A DNA stretch of 64,000 bases from Streptomyces malachitofuscus. Lineage in GTDB: Bacteria > Actinomycetota > Actinomycetes > Streptomycetales > Streptomycetaceae. This document shows positions 16,204-24,607 of the stretch, one piece after another. Every line of letters starts with the position of its first letter. Within the stretch, counting starts at the first letter, position 1. The DNA lies in assembly GCF_014650055.1 (NCBI RefSeq), contig NZ_BMUF01000005.1, forward strand, positions 247,330 to 311,329, in the 5' to 3' direction. Below the pieces are notes generated by a model that was given only the letters and a program-made list of their open reading frames with translations, made no database searches and was not told the DNA's origin. The position numbers were made by a program, and so were the translations under genes.

Positions 16204-16218
16204 TCAACAATTCGTTGA
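16204..16218. promoter_or_regulatory. Dyad in the DUF6986 / nuclease-fold intergenic region
   Basis: TCAAC-AATTC-GTTGA has perfect 5-bp arms. It is AT-rich and sits between divergent genes, 33-47 bases upstream of the DUF6986 start. It may be an operator for an unlinked regulator of that gene. Confidence 0.5.
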
Positions 16219-16288
16219 AAGAAGCTATCGGGCGACCTCCTCGCGGGTCAACACCCGTCCCGCGGACCGGTCCGCCCGCCCTCTGGTC

Positions 16289-17221
16289 ATGTTCACGTCC
16301 ATCTGGGACCGTTTGTCCGTGCCGACTCACCGCCGTGTCACGCGCCGTCCGGTGCTGAAGGGCGCGCTCGCCGCTTCGGTCGCCCTTCCGCTGTCCAGTA
16401 CAGCACTGCCCTCCGCTCCCGCCTCCGCGGACGGGCGCCTGGACCGTCCCCTGGACGTCATGTCGTTCAACCTGCGGTTCGCGAGCACGGCCGAGCCGCA
16501 CAGCTGGGCCGCCCGCAGGCCCGTGATGCGGCGGCTGCTGCGCCGTGAGCGCCCGCACGTCCTCGGCACGCAGGAGGGCCTGTACCGGCAGCTGCACGAC
16601 ATCGAGGCCGATCTCGGACCGTCCTACGACTGGATCGGCACCGGACGGGCCGGCGGCAGCCGCGACGAGTTCATGGCGGTTTTCTACGACACCAAGAGGC
16701 TGGTCCCGCTGGCCTACGACCACTTCTGGCTGTCCGGCACCCCGGACGTGATCGGCTCGAACACCTGGGGCGGCGCCTCCGTCCGCATGGTCACCTGGGT
16801 CCGCTTCCGCGACCTGCGCCGGGGCGGCCGGGAGTTCTACGTCCTCGACACCCATCTGGACAACGCGAGCCGGTACGCACGGGAGCGGGCCGCCGCCCTC
16901 CTCGCCGAGCGCGTCCGGGCACTGGCCCGCTCGCTGCCGGTCGTGGTGACGGGGGACTTCAACGTCGCCGCGCACGGCGACCCCGTGTACGACACGCTGC
17001 TCGGCGCCGGGCTCGTCGACACGTGGGACGCGGCCGCCGAACGCGGGGAGGCGTACGGGACGTTCCACGGGTACCGCCCGCCGGTGCCGGACGGTGCGCG
17101 CATCGACTGGATCCTGGCCACCCCCGGCGTGACGGTGCACCGGGCGTCCGTCAACACCTTCGCGGTGGACGGCACGTTTCCCAGCGACCATCTCCCGGTC
17201 CAGGCGGCGCTGACCGTGTGA
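16289..17221 (+). CDS. Secreted endonuclease/exonuclease/phosphatase family protein (Tat signal)
   Basis: The protein has 310 residues. The N-terminus contains twin arginines (RRPVLKGALAASVALPL) and a hydrophobic stretch ending in ASADG, a Tat-type signal peptide. The mature part shows the EEP fold: VMSFNLRF with catalytic Asn, HVLGTQEG with metal Glu, YVLDTHLDN, VVTGDFNV with the Asp-Asn pair, RIDWILA and the final SDHLPVQA with catalytic His. EEP enzymes hydrolyse phosphodiesters in nucleic acids, sphingomyelin or inositol phosphates. It is therefore an exported phosphodiesterase of unknown substrate, perhaps scavenging phosphate. The start is uncertain: a GTG at 16319 would also keep the signal. 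A perfect terminator follows directly. Confidence 0.88.
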   Translation: MFTSIWDRLSVPTHRRVTRRPVLKGALAASVALPLSSTALPSAPASADGRLDRPLDVMSFNLRFASTAEPHSWAARRPVMRRLLRRERPHVLGTQEGLYRQLHDIEADLGPSYDWIGTGRAGGSRDEFMAVFYDTKRLVPLAYDHFWLSGTPDVIGSNTWGGASVRMVTWVRFRDLRRGGREFYVLDTHLDNASRYARERAAALLAERVRALARSLPVVVTGDFNVAAHGDPVYDTLLGAGLVDTWDAAAERGEAYGTFHGYRPPVPDGARIDWILATPGVTVHRASVNTFAVDGTFPSDHLPVQAALTV

Positions 17222-17225
17222 CACG

Positions 17226-17264
17226 CCGAGGCCCCCGCGACCGGAGCGGTCGCGGGGGCCTCGG
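17226..17264. terminator. Bidirectional terminator between nuclease-fold gene and etfA
   Basis: A perfect 18-bp inverted repeat (17226-17243 and 17247-17264) has a GAG loop. It lies 4 bases after the stop on the plus strand and 17 bases after the etfA stop on the minus strand, so it serves both genes. Confidence 0.92.
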
Positions 17265-17281
17265 ACAAGCCGGAGAGGTGA

Positions 17282-18244
17282 TCAGCCCTTGCGGGACTTG
17301 ATCTCCTCGGTCAGCTGCGGGACCACGTCGAACAGGTCACCGACGATGCCGTAGTCGACCAGGTCGAAGATCGGGGCCTCGGCGTCCTTGTTGACGGCCA
17401 CGATGGTCTTCGAGGTCTGCATACCGGCGCGGTGCTGGATCGCGCCGGAGATGCCGGAGGCGATGTACAGCTGCGGCGAGACCGACTTGCCGGTCTGGCC
17501 GACCTGGTTGGTGTGCGGGTACCAGCCGGCGTCGACGGCGGCACGCGAGGCACCGACGGCCGCGCCGAGCGAGTCGGCGAGCGCCTCGATGATCGCGAAG
17601 TTCTCCGCGCCGTTGACACCGCGGCCGCCGGAGACCACGATCGCGGCCTCGGTCAGCTCGGGACGGCCGGTCGACTCGCGCGGCGTACGACCGGTGACCT
17701 TGGTGCCGGTCGCCTGGGCGGAGAAGGTGACGCTCAGGGACTCGACCGCACCGGCGGCCGGGGCGGCCTCCACGGCGGCCGAGTTCGGCTTCACCGTGAT
17801 GACCGGGGTGCCCTTGGAGACACGGGACTTGGTGGTGTAGCTCGCGGCGAACACCGACTGCGTGGCCACCGGGCCCTCGTCGCCGGCCTCCAGGTCGACG
17901 GCGTCGGTGATGATGCCGGAGCCCAGGCGCAGCGCCAGACGGGCGGCGATCTCCTTGCCCTCGGCGGAGGAGGCCACCAGCACGGCGGCCGGGGAGACGG
18001 CCTCGTGGGCGGCCTGGAGGGCGTCCACCTTCGGCACGACCAGGTAGTCGGCGTACTCGGCGGCCTCGTGGGTGAGGACCTTGACCGCGCCGTGCTCGGC
18101 GAGCGTGGCGGCGGTGTCGGAGGCGCCGTTGCCCAGCGCGACGGCGACCGGCTCGCCGATGCGGCGGGCCAGGGTCAGCAGCTCCAGGGTCGGCTTGCGG
18201 ACGGCACCGTCCACGTGGTCGACGTAGACGAGAACTTCAGCCAT
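17282..18244 (-). CDS. etfA: Electron transfer flavoprotein alpha subunit
   Basis: The protein has 320 residues. The C-terminal FAD-binding domain is clear: [33 protein letters not shown] and [15 protein letters not shown]. The preceding [16 protein letters not shown] segment joins the N-terminal domain to it. Together with EtfB it forms a soluble heterodimer carrying FAD that passes electrons from acyl-CoA dehydrogenases and related flavoenzymes to an ETF:quinone oxidoreductase. It lies 61 bases after etfB in the same direction and ends at a shared terminator, so the two form an operon. The length and motifs are standard for actinobacterial group I ETF. Confidence 0.97.
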   Translation of the reverse strand: MAEVLVYVDHVDGAVRKPTLELLTLARRIGEPVAVALGNGASDTAATLAEHGAVKVLTHEAAEYADYLVVPKVDALQAAHEAVSPAAVLVASSAEGKEIAARLALRLGSGIITDAVDLEAGDEGPVATQSVFAASYTTKSRVSKGTPVITVKPNSAAVEAAPAAGAVESLSVTFSAQATGTKVTGRTPRESTGRPELTEAAIVVSGGRGVNGAENFAIIEALADSLGAAVGASRAAVDAGWYPHTNQVGQTGKSVSPQLYIASGISGAIQHRAGMQTSKTIVAVNKDAEAPIFDLVDYGIVGDLFDVVPQLTEEIKSRKG

Positions 18245-18305
18245 GGGACTTCTTCTCTCCTGCTTGCGAAGTGTGCGGGGGCGGGACGCGAGTCGAGCTC
18301 TTGGC

Positions 18306-19094
18306 TCAGATGAACTTCTGGCTCGCGAGGAACTCGGCGAGCTGCTTGCCGCCCTCGCCCTCGTCCTTGACGATCGTGCCCGCGGTGCGGGCCGGACGCT
18401 CGGCCGCCGACTCGACGACCGTGTAGGCGTTCTCCAGGCCGACCTCGCCCTCGTCGATGTCGAGGTCGGACAGGTCCCAGGACTGAACCGGCTTCTTCTT
18501 GGCCGCCATGATGCCCTTGAAGGACGGGTAACGGGCCTCCCCCGACTGGTCGGTGACCGACACGACCGCGGGGAGGGAGGCCTCGAGCTGCTCGGAGGCG
18601 GCGTCGCCGTCACGGCGGCCCTTGACCGTGCCGTCCGCGACGGACACCTCGGACAGCAGGGTCACCTGCGGCACGCCCAGACGCTCCGCGAGCAGCGCCG
18701 GTACGACGCCCATGGTGCCGTCGGTGGAGGCCATGCCGGAGATGACCAGGTCGTAGCCGGCCTTCTCGACGGCCTTGGCCAGGACCAGGGAGGTGCCGAT
18801 GGCGTCGGTGCCGTGCAGGTCGTCGTCCTCGACGTGGATGGCCTTGTCGGCGCCCATGGACAGCGCCTTGCGCAGCGCGTCCTTGGCGTCCTCCGGGCCC
18901 ACCGTCAGCACGGTGATCTCCACGTCGTCGTCGGAGTTCTCCGAGATCTGCAGCGCCTGCTCGACCGCGTACTCGTCCAGCTCGGAGAGCAGACCGTCCA
19001 CATCGTCACGGTCGACGGTCAGGTCATCGGCGAAGTGCCGGTCGCCAGTGGCGTCGGGCACGTACTTCACAGTGACAACGATCCTCAAGCTCAC
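18306..19094 (-). CDS. etfB: Electron transfer flavoprotein beta subunit
   Basis: The protein has 262 residues. The N-terminus MSLRIVVTVKYVPDATGDR and the adenine-nucleotide-binding region AVEQALQISENSDDDVEITVLTVGP are typical. VISGMASTDGTMGVVPALLAERLGVPQVTL matches the conserved EtfB core that embraces AMP. The start codon is GTG at 19094. It is the first gene of the etfB-etfA operon and partners EtfA in fatty-acid and amino-acid oxidation. The AidB-like acyl-CoA dehydrogenase at 43493 in this window may be among possible electron donors, though ETF usually serves many. Confidence 0.97.
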   Translation of the reverse strand: MSLRIVVTVKYVPDATGDRHFADDLTVDRDDVDGLLSELDEYAVEQALQISENSDDDVEITVLTVGPEDAKDALRKALSMGADKAIHVEDDDLHGTDAIGTSLVLAKAVEKAGYDLVISGMASTDGTMGVVPALLAERLGVPQVTLLSEVSVADGTVKGRRDGDAASEQLEASLPAVVSVTDQSGEARYPSFKGIMAAKKKPVQSWDLSDLDIDEGEVGLENAYTVVESAAERPARTAGTIVKDEGEGGKQLAEFLASQKFI

Positions 19095-19129
19095 GCCGGC
19101 TCTCCTACTGCATCGTCATTTCTGGCTGC

Positions 19130-19143
19130 CTGCCTGCAGGCAG
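19130..19143. promoter_or_regulatory. Palindrome upstream of etfBA
   Basis: CTGCCTGCAGGCAG is a perfect 14-bp palindrome 36-49 bases upstream of the etfB start. It could be a regulator site or a leader hairpin. No evidence separates these. Confidence 0.4.
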
Positions 19144-19312
19144 CATAGGCGCCTGAAGCGGGCGATCCCGGTCGGGGCGACCCACGCTCCGAACGAAATA
19201 TTACTCGTCAGTACACCCAGTTCTTCCCCGCTAAGCAAGCGCTTTGAACTGTGACCTTCGCAACGCAGCGTAACCGGAACTCGACGGGTCCGCGACCAGG
19301 AGGGACCCCGGA

Positions 19313-19822
19313 TCAGTCGCGCAGACCGTTGAAACGTCCCTGGTGGTAGAGGAGCGGACGGCCCTGGCCGGACGGGTCGCCCAGCAGGACCTCGGCGACC
19401 ACGATCCGGTGGTCGCCCGCGGGCACCCGCGCCACCACCTTGCACACCATCCAGGCCGGCACGTCGTCCAGGACGGGGACGCCCTCGGGCCCCTCCCGCC
19501 AGGCGGTGGCCGGGCCGAAGCGGTCGACGCCGCTGCGCGCGAAGGTCGCCGCCAGCTCCTGCTGGTGCTCCCCGAGGACGTGCACGCCGACATGGTCGCT
19601 CGTGGCGATCACGGACCAGCTGGAGCTTCCCGTACCGACACCGAAGGACAGCATCGGGGGCTCGGCGGAGACCGAGGCGAGGGAGGTGGCGGTGAAGCCG
19701 ACGGGGCCCCGGCTGCCGCGCGCGGTGATCACCGCGACGCCCGCCGCATGCCTGCGGAAGACGGAGCGCAACAGCTCGGGCGAGGCGGGCCGGGCGGTGC
19801 CGAGGCCGGACGGGGCCGTCAT
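19313..19822 (-). CDS. Flavin reductase-like domain protein
   Basis: The protein has 169 residues. The FMN-binding split-barrel signature of the flavin reductase family is visible in LLRSVFRRHAAGVAVITARGSRGPVG-FTATSLASVSAEPPMLSFGV, followed by HVGVHVLGEHQQELA and the C-terminal YHQGRFNGLRD. Such proteins reduce FMN or FAD with NAD(P)H and supply reduced flavin to monooxygenases. ATG 19822 is chosen over a GTG further upstream because AAGGA lies 7 bases before it. No monooxygenase partner is adjacent. It stands alone upstream of the etf operon on the same strand, with a gap of more than 200 bases. Confidence 0.88.
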   Translation of the reverse strand: MTAPSGLGTARPASPELLRSVFRRHAAGVAVITARGSRGPVGFTATSLASVSAEPPMLSFGVGTGSSSWSVIATSDHVGVHVLGEHQQELAATFARSGVDRFGPATAWREGPEGVPVLDDVPAWMVCKVVARVPAGDHRIVVAEVLLGDPSGQGRPLLYHQGRFNGLRD

Positions 19823-20036
19823 GAAACTGTCCTTCTGCGGGAGACGACGAGCGGGTTCGCGGCTGCTCACCGGCCCGGTCGGCGCACGCGCGCGGCGCGG
19901 GCGGCCGCCTGACGGCCGGGTACCCGCCGGAGGCGAAGGAGTTCCGAAGGCATGGAGTCAGGCTGACGACGGGTGGCATGCACAGTCAAGTCGGTCCCGT
20001 GATGTGGGAGATGCCTCACCGTGGTCCCCAGGGCCC

Positions 20037-20387
20037 TCACACCGCCTCCCCGAGCGCGGCGATGACATCCGCCTTGCGCGGCTGTCCGGCCGCGCGCCGT
20101 ACGACCCGGCCGGCCGCGTCGAGAACCAGCACCGTGGGCGTCCTGACGATCCCCAGGCGGCGTACGAGGTCCAGACGGGCCTCGGCGTCGATCTCCACGT
20201 GGGTCACGCCGGGCACCAGACCGGCCACCTCGCCGAGCACCCGGCGGGTCGCCCGGCAGGGCGCGCAGAAGGCGCTGGAGAACTGCACCAGGGTGGCGCG
20301 CTCCCCCAATCGGACCCCCAGTTCGCCGCCCAGTTCCGCCTGCGGCCCACTCGCCCCCGGCCGTTCCGCTCCGTCCGGACCTCGCAC
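20037..20387 (-). CDS. Thioredoxin-fold protein
   Basis: The protein has 116 residues. The active site reads FSSAFCAPCRATRRVL, a thioredoxin CxxC with the unusual pair Ala-Pro, followed by VEIDAEARLDLVRRLGIVRTPTVLVL containing the conserved cis-proline in RTPT. The GTG at 20387 is the first in-frame start after a stop and has GGGAGAGG upstream. As I recall, related Streptomyces proteins often carry an N-terminal membrane anchor; this one has none, only a short Gly/Glu-rich lead. It is probably a cytoplasmic thiol-disulfide protein. Its partner is unknown. Confidence 0.85.
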   Translation of the reverse strand: MRGPDGAERPGASGPQAELGGELGVRLGERATLVQFSSAFCAPCRATRRVLGEVAGLVPGVTHVEIDAEARLDLVRRLGIVRTPTVLVLDAAGRVVRRAAGQPRKADVIAALGEAV

Positions 20388-20575
20388 TCGACCTCTCCCG
20401 CCATGGCTGTCCTGTCAGCCGTTTCAAGCGTCCCGGGAGCCCCGCACATTCCCGGTGGCCGCACAAAGATCGAGGTGGGCCGGGGGCGGACGTGACGAGA
20501 ATCTCGCCGCCGACGGGCGCCAGGGCTGGTTCACCGGCCGTTCTTCGGGCACCATCTGCGACAAGCCGTAAAACC

Positions 20576-20587
20576 TACGGCTGCGTA
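20576..20587. promoter_or_regulatory. Dyad upstream of the acyltransferase gene
   Basis: TACG-GCTG-CGTA has perfect 4-bp arms about 55 bases upstream of the acyltransferase start, within AT-richer sequence. A second dyad, AGCCGTA/TACGGCT, overlaps its left half. It may be a lipid-metabolism operator. Confidence 0.45.
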
Positions 20588-20641
20588 ACTTCGACTGGGA
20601 GCCCCCTTCCCAGGCAGAGAAGGAAGGGTCTCCACCCGCCC

Positions 20642-21370
20642 ATGGCAGAACTCGTCTACCGGCCCGTCGTCGGTTTCGCCCGCACCCTGTTCAAGGTGTG
20701 GGACCTCAAGATCGACTGCCAGGGTTCGGAGAACATCCCGCGCACGGGCGGCGCCGTGCTGGTGAGCAATCACATCAGCTATCTGGACTTCGTCTTCAAC
20801 GGCCTGGCGGCCCTTCCCCAGAAGCGGCTCGTGCGCTTCATGGCGAAGGAGTCGGTCTTCCGTCACCGCGTCTCCGGTCCGCTGATGCGCGGCATGAAGC
20901 ACATCCCGGTGGACCGTGAGCAGGGCGAGGCGGCGTACGAGCACGCGCTGCGGTCGCTGCGGTCGGGTGAGATCGTCGGCGTCTTCCCGGAGGCCACCAT
21001 CTCGCAGTCGTTCACGCTGAAGAGCTTCAAGTCGGGTGCCGCGCGTCTGGCGCAGGAAGCGGGCGTGCCGCTGGTCCCGATGGCGGTGTGGGGCACGCAG
21101 CGCCTGTGGACCAAGGGCCACCCGCGCAACTTCGGACGCAGCCACACGCCCATCACCATCCGCGTGGGCGAGGCGCTCGAGGCGTCCAAGGACAAGTACG
21201 CGGGGGCGATCACCCGTCAGCTGCGCGAGCGTGTGCAGGAGCTGCTGGAGGCGGCGCAGCGCGCGTACCCGGTGCGGCCGAAGGGTCCGGACGACACCTG
21301 GTGGATGCCGGCCCACCTCGGGGGCACGGCCCCGACCCCGGAGCAGGTCCGCCGGGCCGAGGCGCACTGA
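20642..21370 (+). CDS. 1-acyl-sn-glycerol-3-phosphate acyltransferase family protein
   Basis: The protein has 242 residues. The acyltransferase motifs appear in order: VSNHISYLDFVF (the HX4D catalytic motif as HISYLD), the Arg region MKHIPVDRE, FPEATISQSF (substrate-binding FPEGT variant with Ala for Gly) and VPLVPMAVWGTQRLW. PlsC-like enzymes transfer a fatty acyl group to lysophosphatidic acid at the inner membrane, or acylate other lipids. The ATG at 20642 begins MAELVYRPVVGFARTLFK. It is a single gene with a dyad upstream. A specialised lipid acyltransferase is as likely as the main PlsC, since Streptomyces carry several paralogues. Confidence 0.9.
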   Translation: MAELVYRPVVGFARTLFKVWDLKIDCQGSENIPRTGGAVLVSNHISYLDFVFNGLAALPQKRLVRFMAKESVFRHRVSGPLMRGMKHIPVDREQGEAAYEHALRSLRSGEIVGVFPEATISQSFTLKSFKSGAARLAQEAGVPLVPMAVWGTQRLWTKGHPRNFGRSHTPITIRVGEALEASKDKYAGAITRQLRERVQELLEAAQRAYPVRPKGPDDTWWMPAHLGGTAPTPEQVRRAEAH

Positions 21371-21400
21371 CCCGTTCCGCCGCCGGTCCGCCGGGGCCGG

Positions 21401-22093
21401 TCAGGCCGCGGGGTGAACCGTGACGCGTGCGCCGGGGCTGAACTTCTCCAGCAGACCGGCGAGTTCGGCGGCCGCCGCCTCCACCTCGGGGACCGGCATC
21501 GGGGCCATGCTTTCCAGCAGGAAGATGCCCGAGGCGGTCTCCTCGGTGAGCCGGGTGCGCGGGCCCTGGCGCCAGTTCCAGCGGCGGCACGTCACGCCGG
21601 TGTCGTCGCGCCACACCACTTCGCCGGGGTCGGGGTGCTCGACCGTCTCCTCTCCCCCGGCGACGGTCACGAAGCCCTCCTCGCCGGTGGCGCGTACGAG
21701 CCGCATCCCGCCGTCGATGCGGTCGATGTCCTCGCCGCCCACGGGGATCAGGTGGGCGACGCTGACGGCGTTGTAGAGGTCGACGAGGAGATTGATCCGG
21801 GGCAGTCCCGCCTCCGACAGGGCCCGCCTGGCCAGCGCCTCGGCCGAGTTGCGGGTGCGGGAGGGCTTGGAGCCGAACGCCGTGTAGATCTCGCGCCAGG
21901 CCGCCATGTGCGGATCCTCGTGCGGGGCCCGGCCGCGCAGCCGTTCGGCGAGCCGGCCCGCCGCGTCGTCGAGCAGTGCGGAACTCGCTTCCGTGCTCGC
22001 CCCGTTGACCAGGCCGTGCGCCTCGACGGTGACATGGGTGAAGCCGGGTGCGAGGGCGCGCACCGCGTCGGACACGGTCGGCGTGAAGGTCAT
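21401..22093 (-). CDS. B3/B4 tRNA-binding domain protein
   Basis: The protein has 230 residues. The middle part (RALSEAGLPRINLLVDLYNAVSVAHLIPVGGEDIDRI, and LVRATGEEGFVTVAGG) matches stand-alone B3/B4 domains related to the editing module of phenylalanyl-tRNA synthetase beta. The ATG at 22093 overlaps the stop of the upstream transglutaminase-like gene in an ATGA arrangement. This overlap defines the start and shows translational coupling. Stand-alone B3/B4 proteins are suspected to hydrolyse mischarged aminoacyl-tRNA or related esters, but this is not proven. It is the second gene of a two-gene operon. Confidence 0.85.
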   Translation of the reverse strand: MTFTPTVSDAVRALAPGFTHVTVEAHGLVNGASTEASSALLDDAAGRLAERLRGRAPHEDPHMAAWREIYTAFGSKPSRTRNSAEALARRALSEAGLPRINLLVDLYNAVSVAHLIPVGGEDIDRIDGGMRLVRATGEEGFVTVAGGEETVEHPDPGEVVWRDDTGVTCRRWNWRQGPRTRLTEETASGIFLLESMAPMPVPEVEAAAAELAGLLEKFSPGARVTVHPAA

Positions 22094-22680
22094 GACCCGC
22101 CTTGGGCTCGGAGTGCGGTGGGAAGTGTCCGCCACAGGTGCGGTCGGTCGGGGGCGGCCTTGAGGGCGTCCAGTACGACCGGATGCGGTGCAGCATACAG
22201 GACCGGGTAGTCCATCTCGTTGGACGCCGGGTCGGGCGTGAAGGCCAGCCGCTCACCGTCGAGGGAGAACCGTGCGTCCACTCCGGGCTTGTTGCCGCGG
22301 GGGTCCTGCCGGTGCCAGGCGCCGTGGAAGCGCACGGCGACCAGGCCGTGGACGACGCCGAGGTTCTGGTAGCAGAGCGCGGTCGGGATGTCCTCGGCCC
22401 GCAGCAGCGCGGCCAGCGCATGGGCCTTGGCGTAGCAGATGCCGGTGCGCTGCTCCAGCACGTCGGAGGCGCGCCAGGTCACGCGGAGATCGCCGACGTC
22501 GTGCGAGTGCGGGATGGTGTCGCGCACGTACTCGAATGCCGCCTGCGCATACTCATACGAGTCGGCCACGTGCGCGGCAAGCCGTGCGGCCGTCTCGCGG
22601 ACCAGCGGATGGTGATGATCGATCGCCTCGTCCGCGGCGAGATACGCGGAGAGGTCCGGCGTTTCCTGGATCAGCTGCAT
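22090..22680 (-). CDS. Transglutaminase-like (papain-fold) protein
   Basis: The protein has 196 residues. The catalytic triad region of bacterial transglutaminase-like proteins is clear: the Cys in EQRTGICYAKAHALAALLRA, the His in GLVAVRFHGAWHRQDPRGNK and an Asp in the same segment. There is no signal peptide, so it acts in the cytoplasm. It heads an operon with a coupled B3/B4-domain gene. The promoter just upstream places the transcription start within one or two bases of the ATG at 22680, so the mRNA is probably leaderless. Its reaction is unknown; protease-like or amide-forming chemistry on a peptide is possible. Confidence 0.85.
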   Translation of the reverse strand: MQLIQETPDLSAYLAADEAIDHHHPLVRETAARLAAHVADSYEYAQAAFEYVRDTIPHSHDVGDLRVTWRASDVLEQRTGICYAKAHALAALLRAEDIPTALCYQNLGVVHGLVAVRFHGAWHRQDPRGNKPGVDARFSLDGERLAFTPDPASNEMDYPVLYAAPHPVVLDALKAAPDRPHLWRTLPTALRAQGGS

Positions 22681-22688
22681 GGCGCCAG

Positions 22689-22718
22689 AGCATAGGTATG
22701 CGGCCGGCCGGCATGCAA
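22689..22718 (-). promoter_or_regulatory. Probable sigma-70 promoter giving a leaderless transcript
   Basis: On the minus strand a -35 TTGCAT (22718-22713) and a -10 TATGCT (22694-22689) are separated by 18 bases. Transcription would begin near 22681, at the ATG of the transglutaminase-like gene. Confidence 0.6.
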
Positions 22719-22749
22719 TGCATTTCCAGTCGACCGCATACTTATACAG

Positions 22750-23826
22750 TCAGGCCCAGCGCGCCATCTCCTCCTTGAGCGCCGCCACGAACGTGTCCAC
22801 GTCGTCCTCGGTGGTGTCGAACGAGCACATCCAGCGGACGTCGCCCGCCGCCTCGTCCCAGAAGTAGAAGCGGAACCGCTTGCGCAGACGCTCGCCCACC
22901 TCGTGCGGCAGCCGCGCGAAGACGGCGTTGGCCTGCACGGGGTAGAGGATCTCCACCCCGTGTACCGCGCGCACGCCCTCGGCCAGCCGCTGTGCCATCT
23001 CGTTGGCGTGCCGGGCGTTGCGCAGCCACAGGTCCCGCGCGAGCAGGGCCTCCAGCTGCACCGACACGAAGCGCATCTTCGACGCGAGCTGCATGGACAG
23101 CTTGCGCAGGTGCTTCATGCGCCGGATGCCGTCCGGGTCCAGGACGACGACGGCCTCGCCGAAGAGGGCGCCGTTCTTCGTGCCGCCCAGCGAGAGCAGG
23201 TCGACCCCGACCGCGTTGGTGAAGGTGCGCAGCGGCACGTTCAGCGTGGCGGCGGCGTTGGCCAGCCGGGAACCGTCGACGTGCACCTTCATGCCGTGGG
23301 CGTGTGCGTGCTCGCAGATGGCGCGGATCTCGTCGGGCGTGTAGACCGTGCCCAGCTCGGTGGCCTGGGCCAGGGAGACCACCTGTGGCATCGCGCGGTG
23401 CTCGTCGTCCCAGCCGTAGGCCTCCCGGTCGATCAGCTCCGGGGTGAGCTTGCCGTCCGGGGTGGGCACGGTGAGCAGCTTGATCCCGCCGACCCGCTCC
23501 GGCGCCCCGCCCTCGTCCACGTTGATGTGGGCGCTCTCGGCGCAGATCACCGCGCCCCAGCGGTCGGTGACGGCCTGGAGCGCCACGACGTTGGCGCCGG
23601 TGCCGTTGAACACCGGGAACGCCTCGGCCGTCGGCCCGAAGTGGCTGCGGATCACCTGCTGGAGATTCTCGGTGTACGCGTCCTCGCCGTACGCGACCTG
23701 GTGCCCGCCGTTGGCCACGGCCAGGGCGGCGAGCACCTCCGGGTGGGCCCCGGCGTAGTTGTCGCTGGCGAAACCGCGGACGTCCGGGTCGTGATGACGA
23801 CGCGCGTCGGTCCTCGGTGGGTTCAC
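22750..23826 (-). CDS. Low-specificity threonine aldolase family protein
   Basis: The protein has 358 residues. It is a fold-type I PLP enzyme: RGFASDNYAGAHPEVLAAL at the N-terminus, FNGTGANVVALQAV for the phosphate/ring contacts, VHVDGSRLANAA with the PLP-binding Asp, and LLSLGGTKNGALFGEAVV with the Schiff-base lysine (GGTKNG). These enzymes cleave L-threonine or allo-threonine to glycine and acetaldehyde, or act on related beta-hydroxy amino acids. The GTG start overlaps the stop of the upstream SDR gene (GTGA), so they are coupled. It is third in the DUF6421-SDR-aldolase operon. That context suggests a specific rather than general aldol substrate. Confidence 0.92.
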   Translation of the reverse strand: MNPPRTDARRHHDPDVRGFASDNYAGAHPEVLAALAVANGGHQVAYGEDAYTENLQQVIRSHFGPTAEAFPVFNGTGANVVALQAVTDRWGAVICAESAHINVDEGGAPERVGGIKLLTVPTPDGKLTPELIDREAYGWDDEHRAMPQVVSLAQATELGTVYTPDEIRAICEHAHAHGMKVHVDGSRLANAAATLNVPLRTFTNAVGVDLLSLGGTKNGALFGEAVVVLDPDGIRRMKHLRKLSMQLASKMRFVSVQLEALLARDLWLRNARHANEMAQRLAEGVRAVHGVEILYPVQANAVFARLPHEVGERLRKRFRFYFWDEAAGDVRWMCSFDTTEDDVDTFVAALKEEMARWA

Positions 23827-24569
23827 GGCTTCTCGGTCAGCCACAGACGGTTTCCGTTCACTTCCGCGGCGGGCTTCTCCCAGACTCCGGCGATGGCCTC
23901 GGCCAGGTCCTTGACATCCGTGAAGCCCGCGAACTTCGCGTTGGGGCGGTCGGCGCGCATCGCGTCGTGCACCAACGCCTTGACCACCAGGATCGCAGCC
24001 GCCGACGTCGGTCCCTGATCCCCCCCGGCCTTGCGGAAGTAGTCCGCCATGGCCAGCGTCCACGCCTCGGCGGCGGCCTTGGCCGCGGCGTAGGCGGCGT
24101 TGCCCGCGGTGGGCCTGGTCGCGCCGGCCGCGCTGATCAGGAGGTAGCGGCCGCGGTCGCTGCGCTGCAGCGCCTCGTGGAAGGCAAGGGTGGTGTGCTG
24201 CACCGTCCGCACCAGCAGCAGCTCCAGGAAGTCCCAGTCGTCCACGCTGGTCTTGGTGAAGGTCTCGCTGCCGCGCCAGCCGCCCACGAGGTGGACCAGG
24301 CCGTCGACCCGGCCGAACTCCTTCTCGACCCGCGCCGCCCACTCGCGGGTGGAGTGCAGGTCCAGCAGGTCGACCGTGTCCCCGGTGACGGTGGCGCCGC
24401 CGTGCGCGTAGCGCGCCGCGTCGACCGCCTCCGCCAGCCGCTCCGGGTCGTTGTCGGAGCCGACGACCGTCGCCCCCGCCTCGGCCAGCCTCAGCAGTGC
24501 CGCACGTCCCGCGGGTCCTCCCGCGCCGGCCACCGCGATCACCGCACCGTCGAGCGCCCCGTTCCCCAT
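23823..24569 (-). CDS. Short-chain dehydrogenase/reductase (SDR)
   Basis: The protein has 248 residues. The nucleotide-binding motif is VIAVAGAGGPAGRAAL rather than the classical TGxxxGxG. VGSDNDPERL suits NAD rather than NADP, and the active site is Ser (LLISAAGA) with AAYAAAKAA for the YxxxK pair. SDRs oxidise or reduce hydroxyl/keto groups. ATG 24569 has AGGAGG 9 bases upstream, a near-perfect ribosome site. It lies 38 bases after the DUF6421 gene and is coupled to the threonine aldolase downstream. A beta-hydroxy acid or amino-acid derivative would be a sensible substrate given that partner. Confidence 0.9.
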   Translation of the reverse strand: MGNGALDGAVIAVAGAGGPAGRAALLRLAEAGATVVGSDNDPERLAEAVDAARYAHGGATVTGDTVDLLDLHSTREWAARVEKEFGRVDGLVHLVGGWRGSETFTKTSVDDWDFLELLLVRTVQHTTLAFHEALQRSDRGRYLLISAAGATRPTAGNAAYAAAKAAAEAWTLAMADYFRKAGGDQGPTSAAAILVVKALVHDAMRADRPNAKFAGFTDVKDLAEAIAGVWEKPAAEVNGNRLWLTEKP

Positions 24570-24607
24570 GATCTTCGCCTCCTGAGCAGTGTTGTGAACG
24601 AGATCGC

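Noticed and set aside
14522..16288. Long N-terminal extension of the nuclease-fold gene
   Set aside because: It runs antisense to the DUF6986 gene, and the Tat signal must be near the N-terminus.
19867..19953. A 28-codon frame on the minus strand upstream of the flavin reductase
   Set aside because: It has no ribosome site, no Cys run or other leader-peptide features, and Arg-rich composition typical of chance frames.
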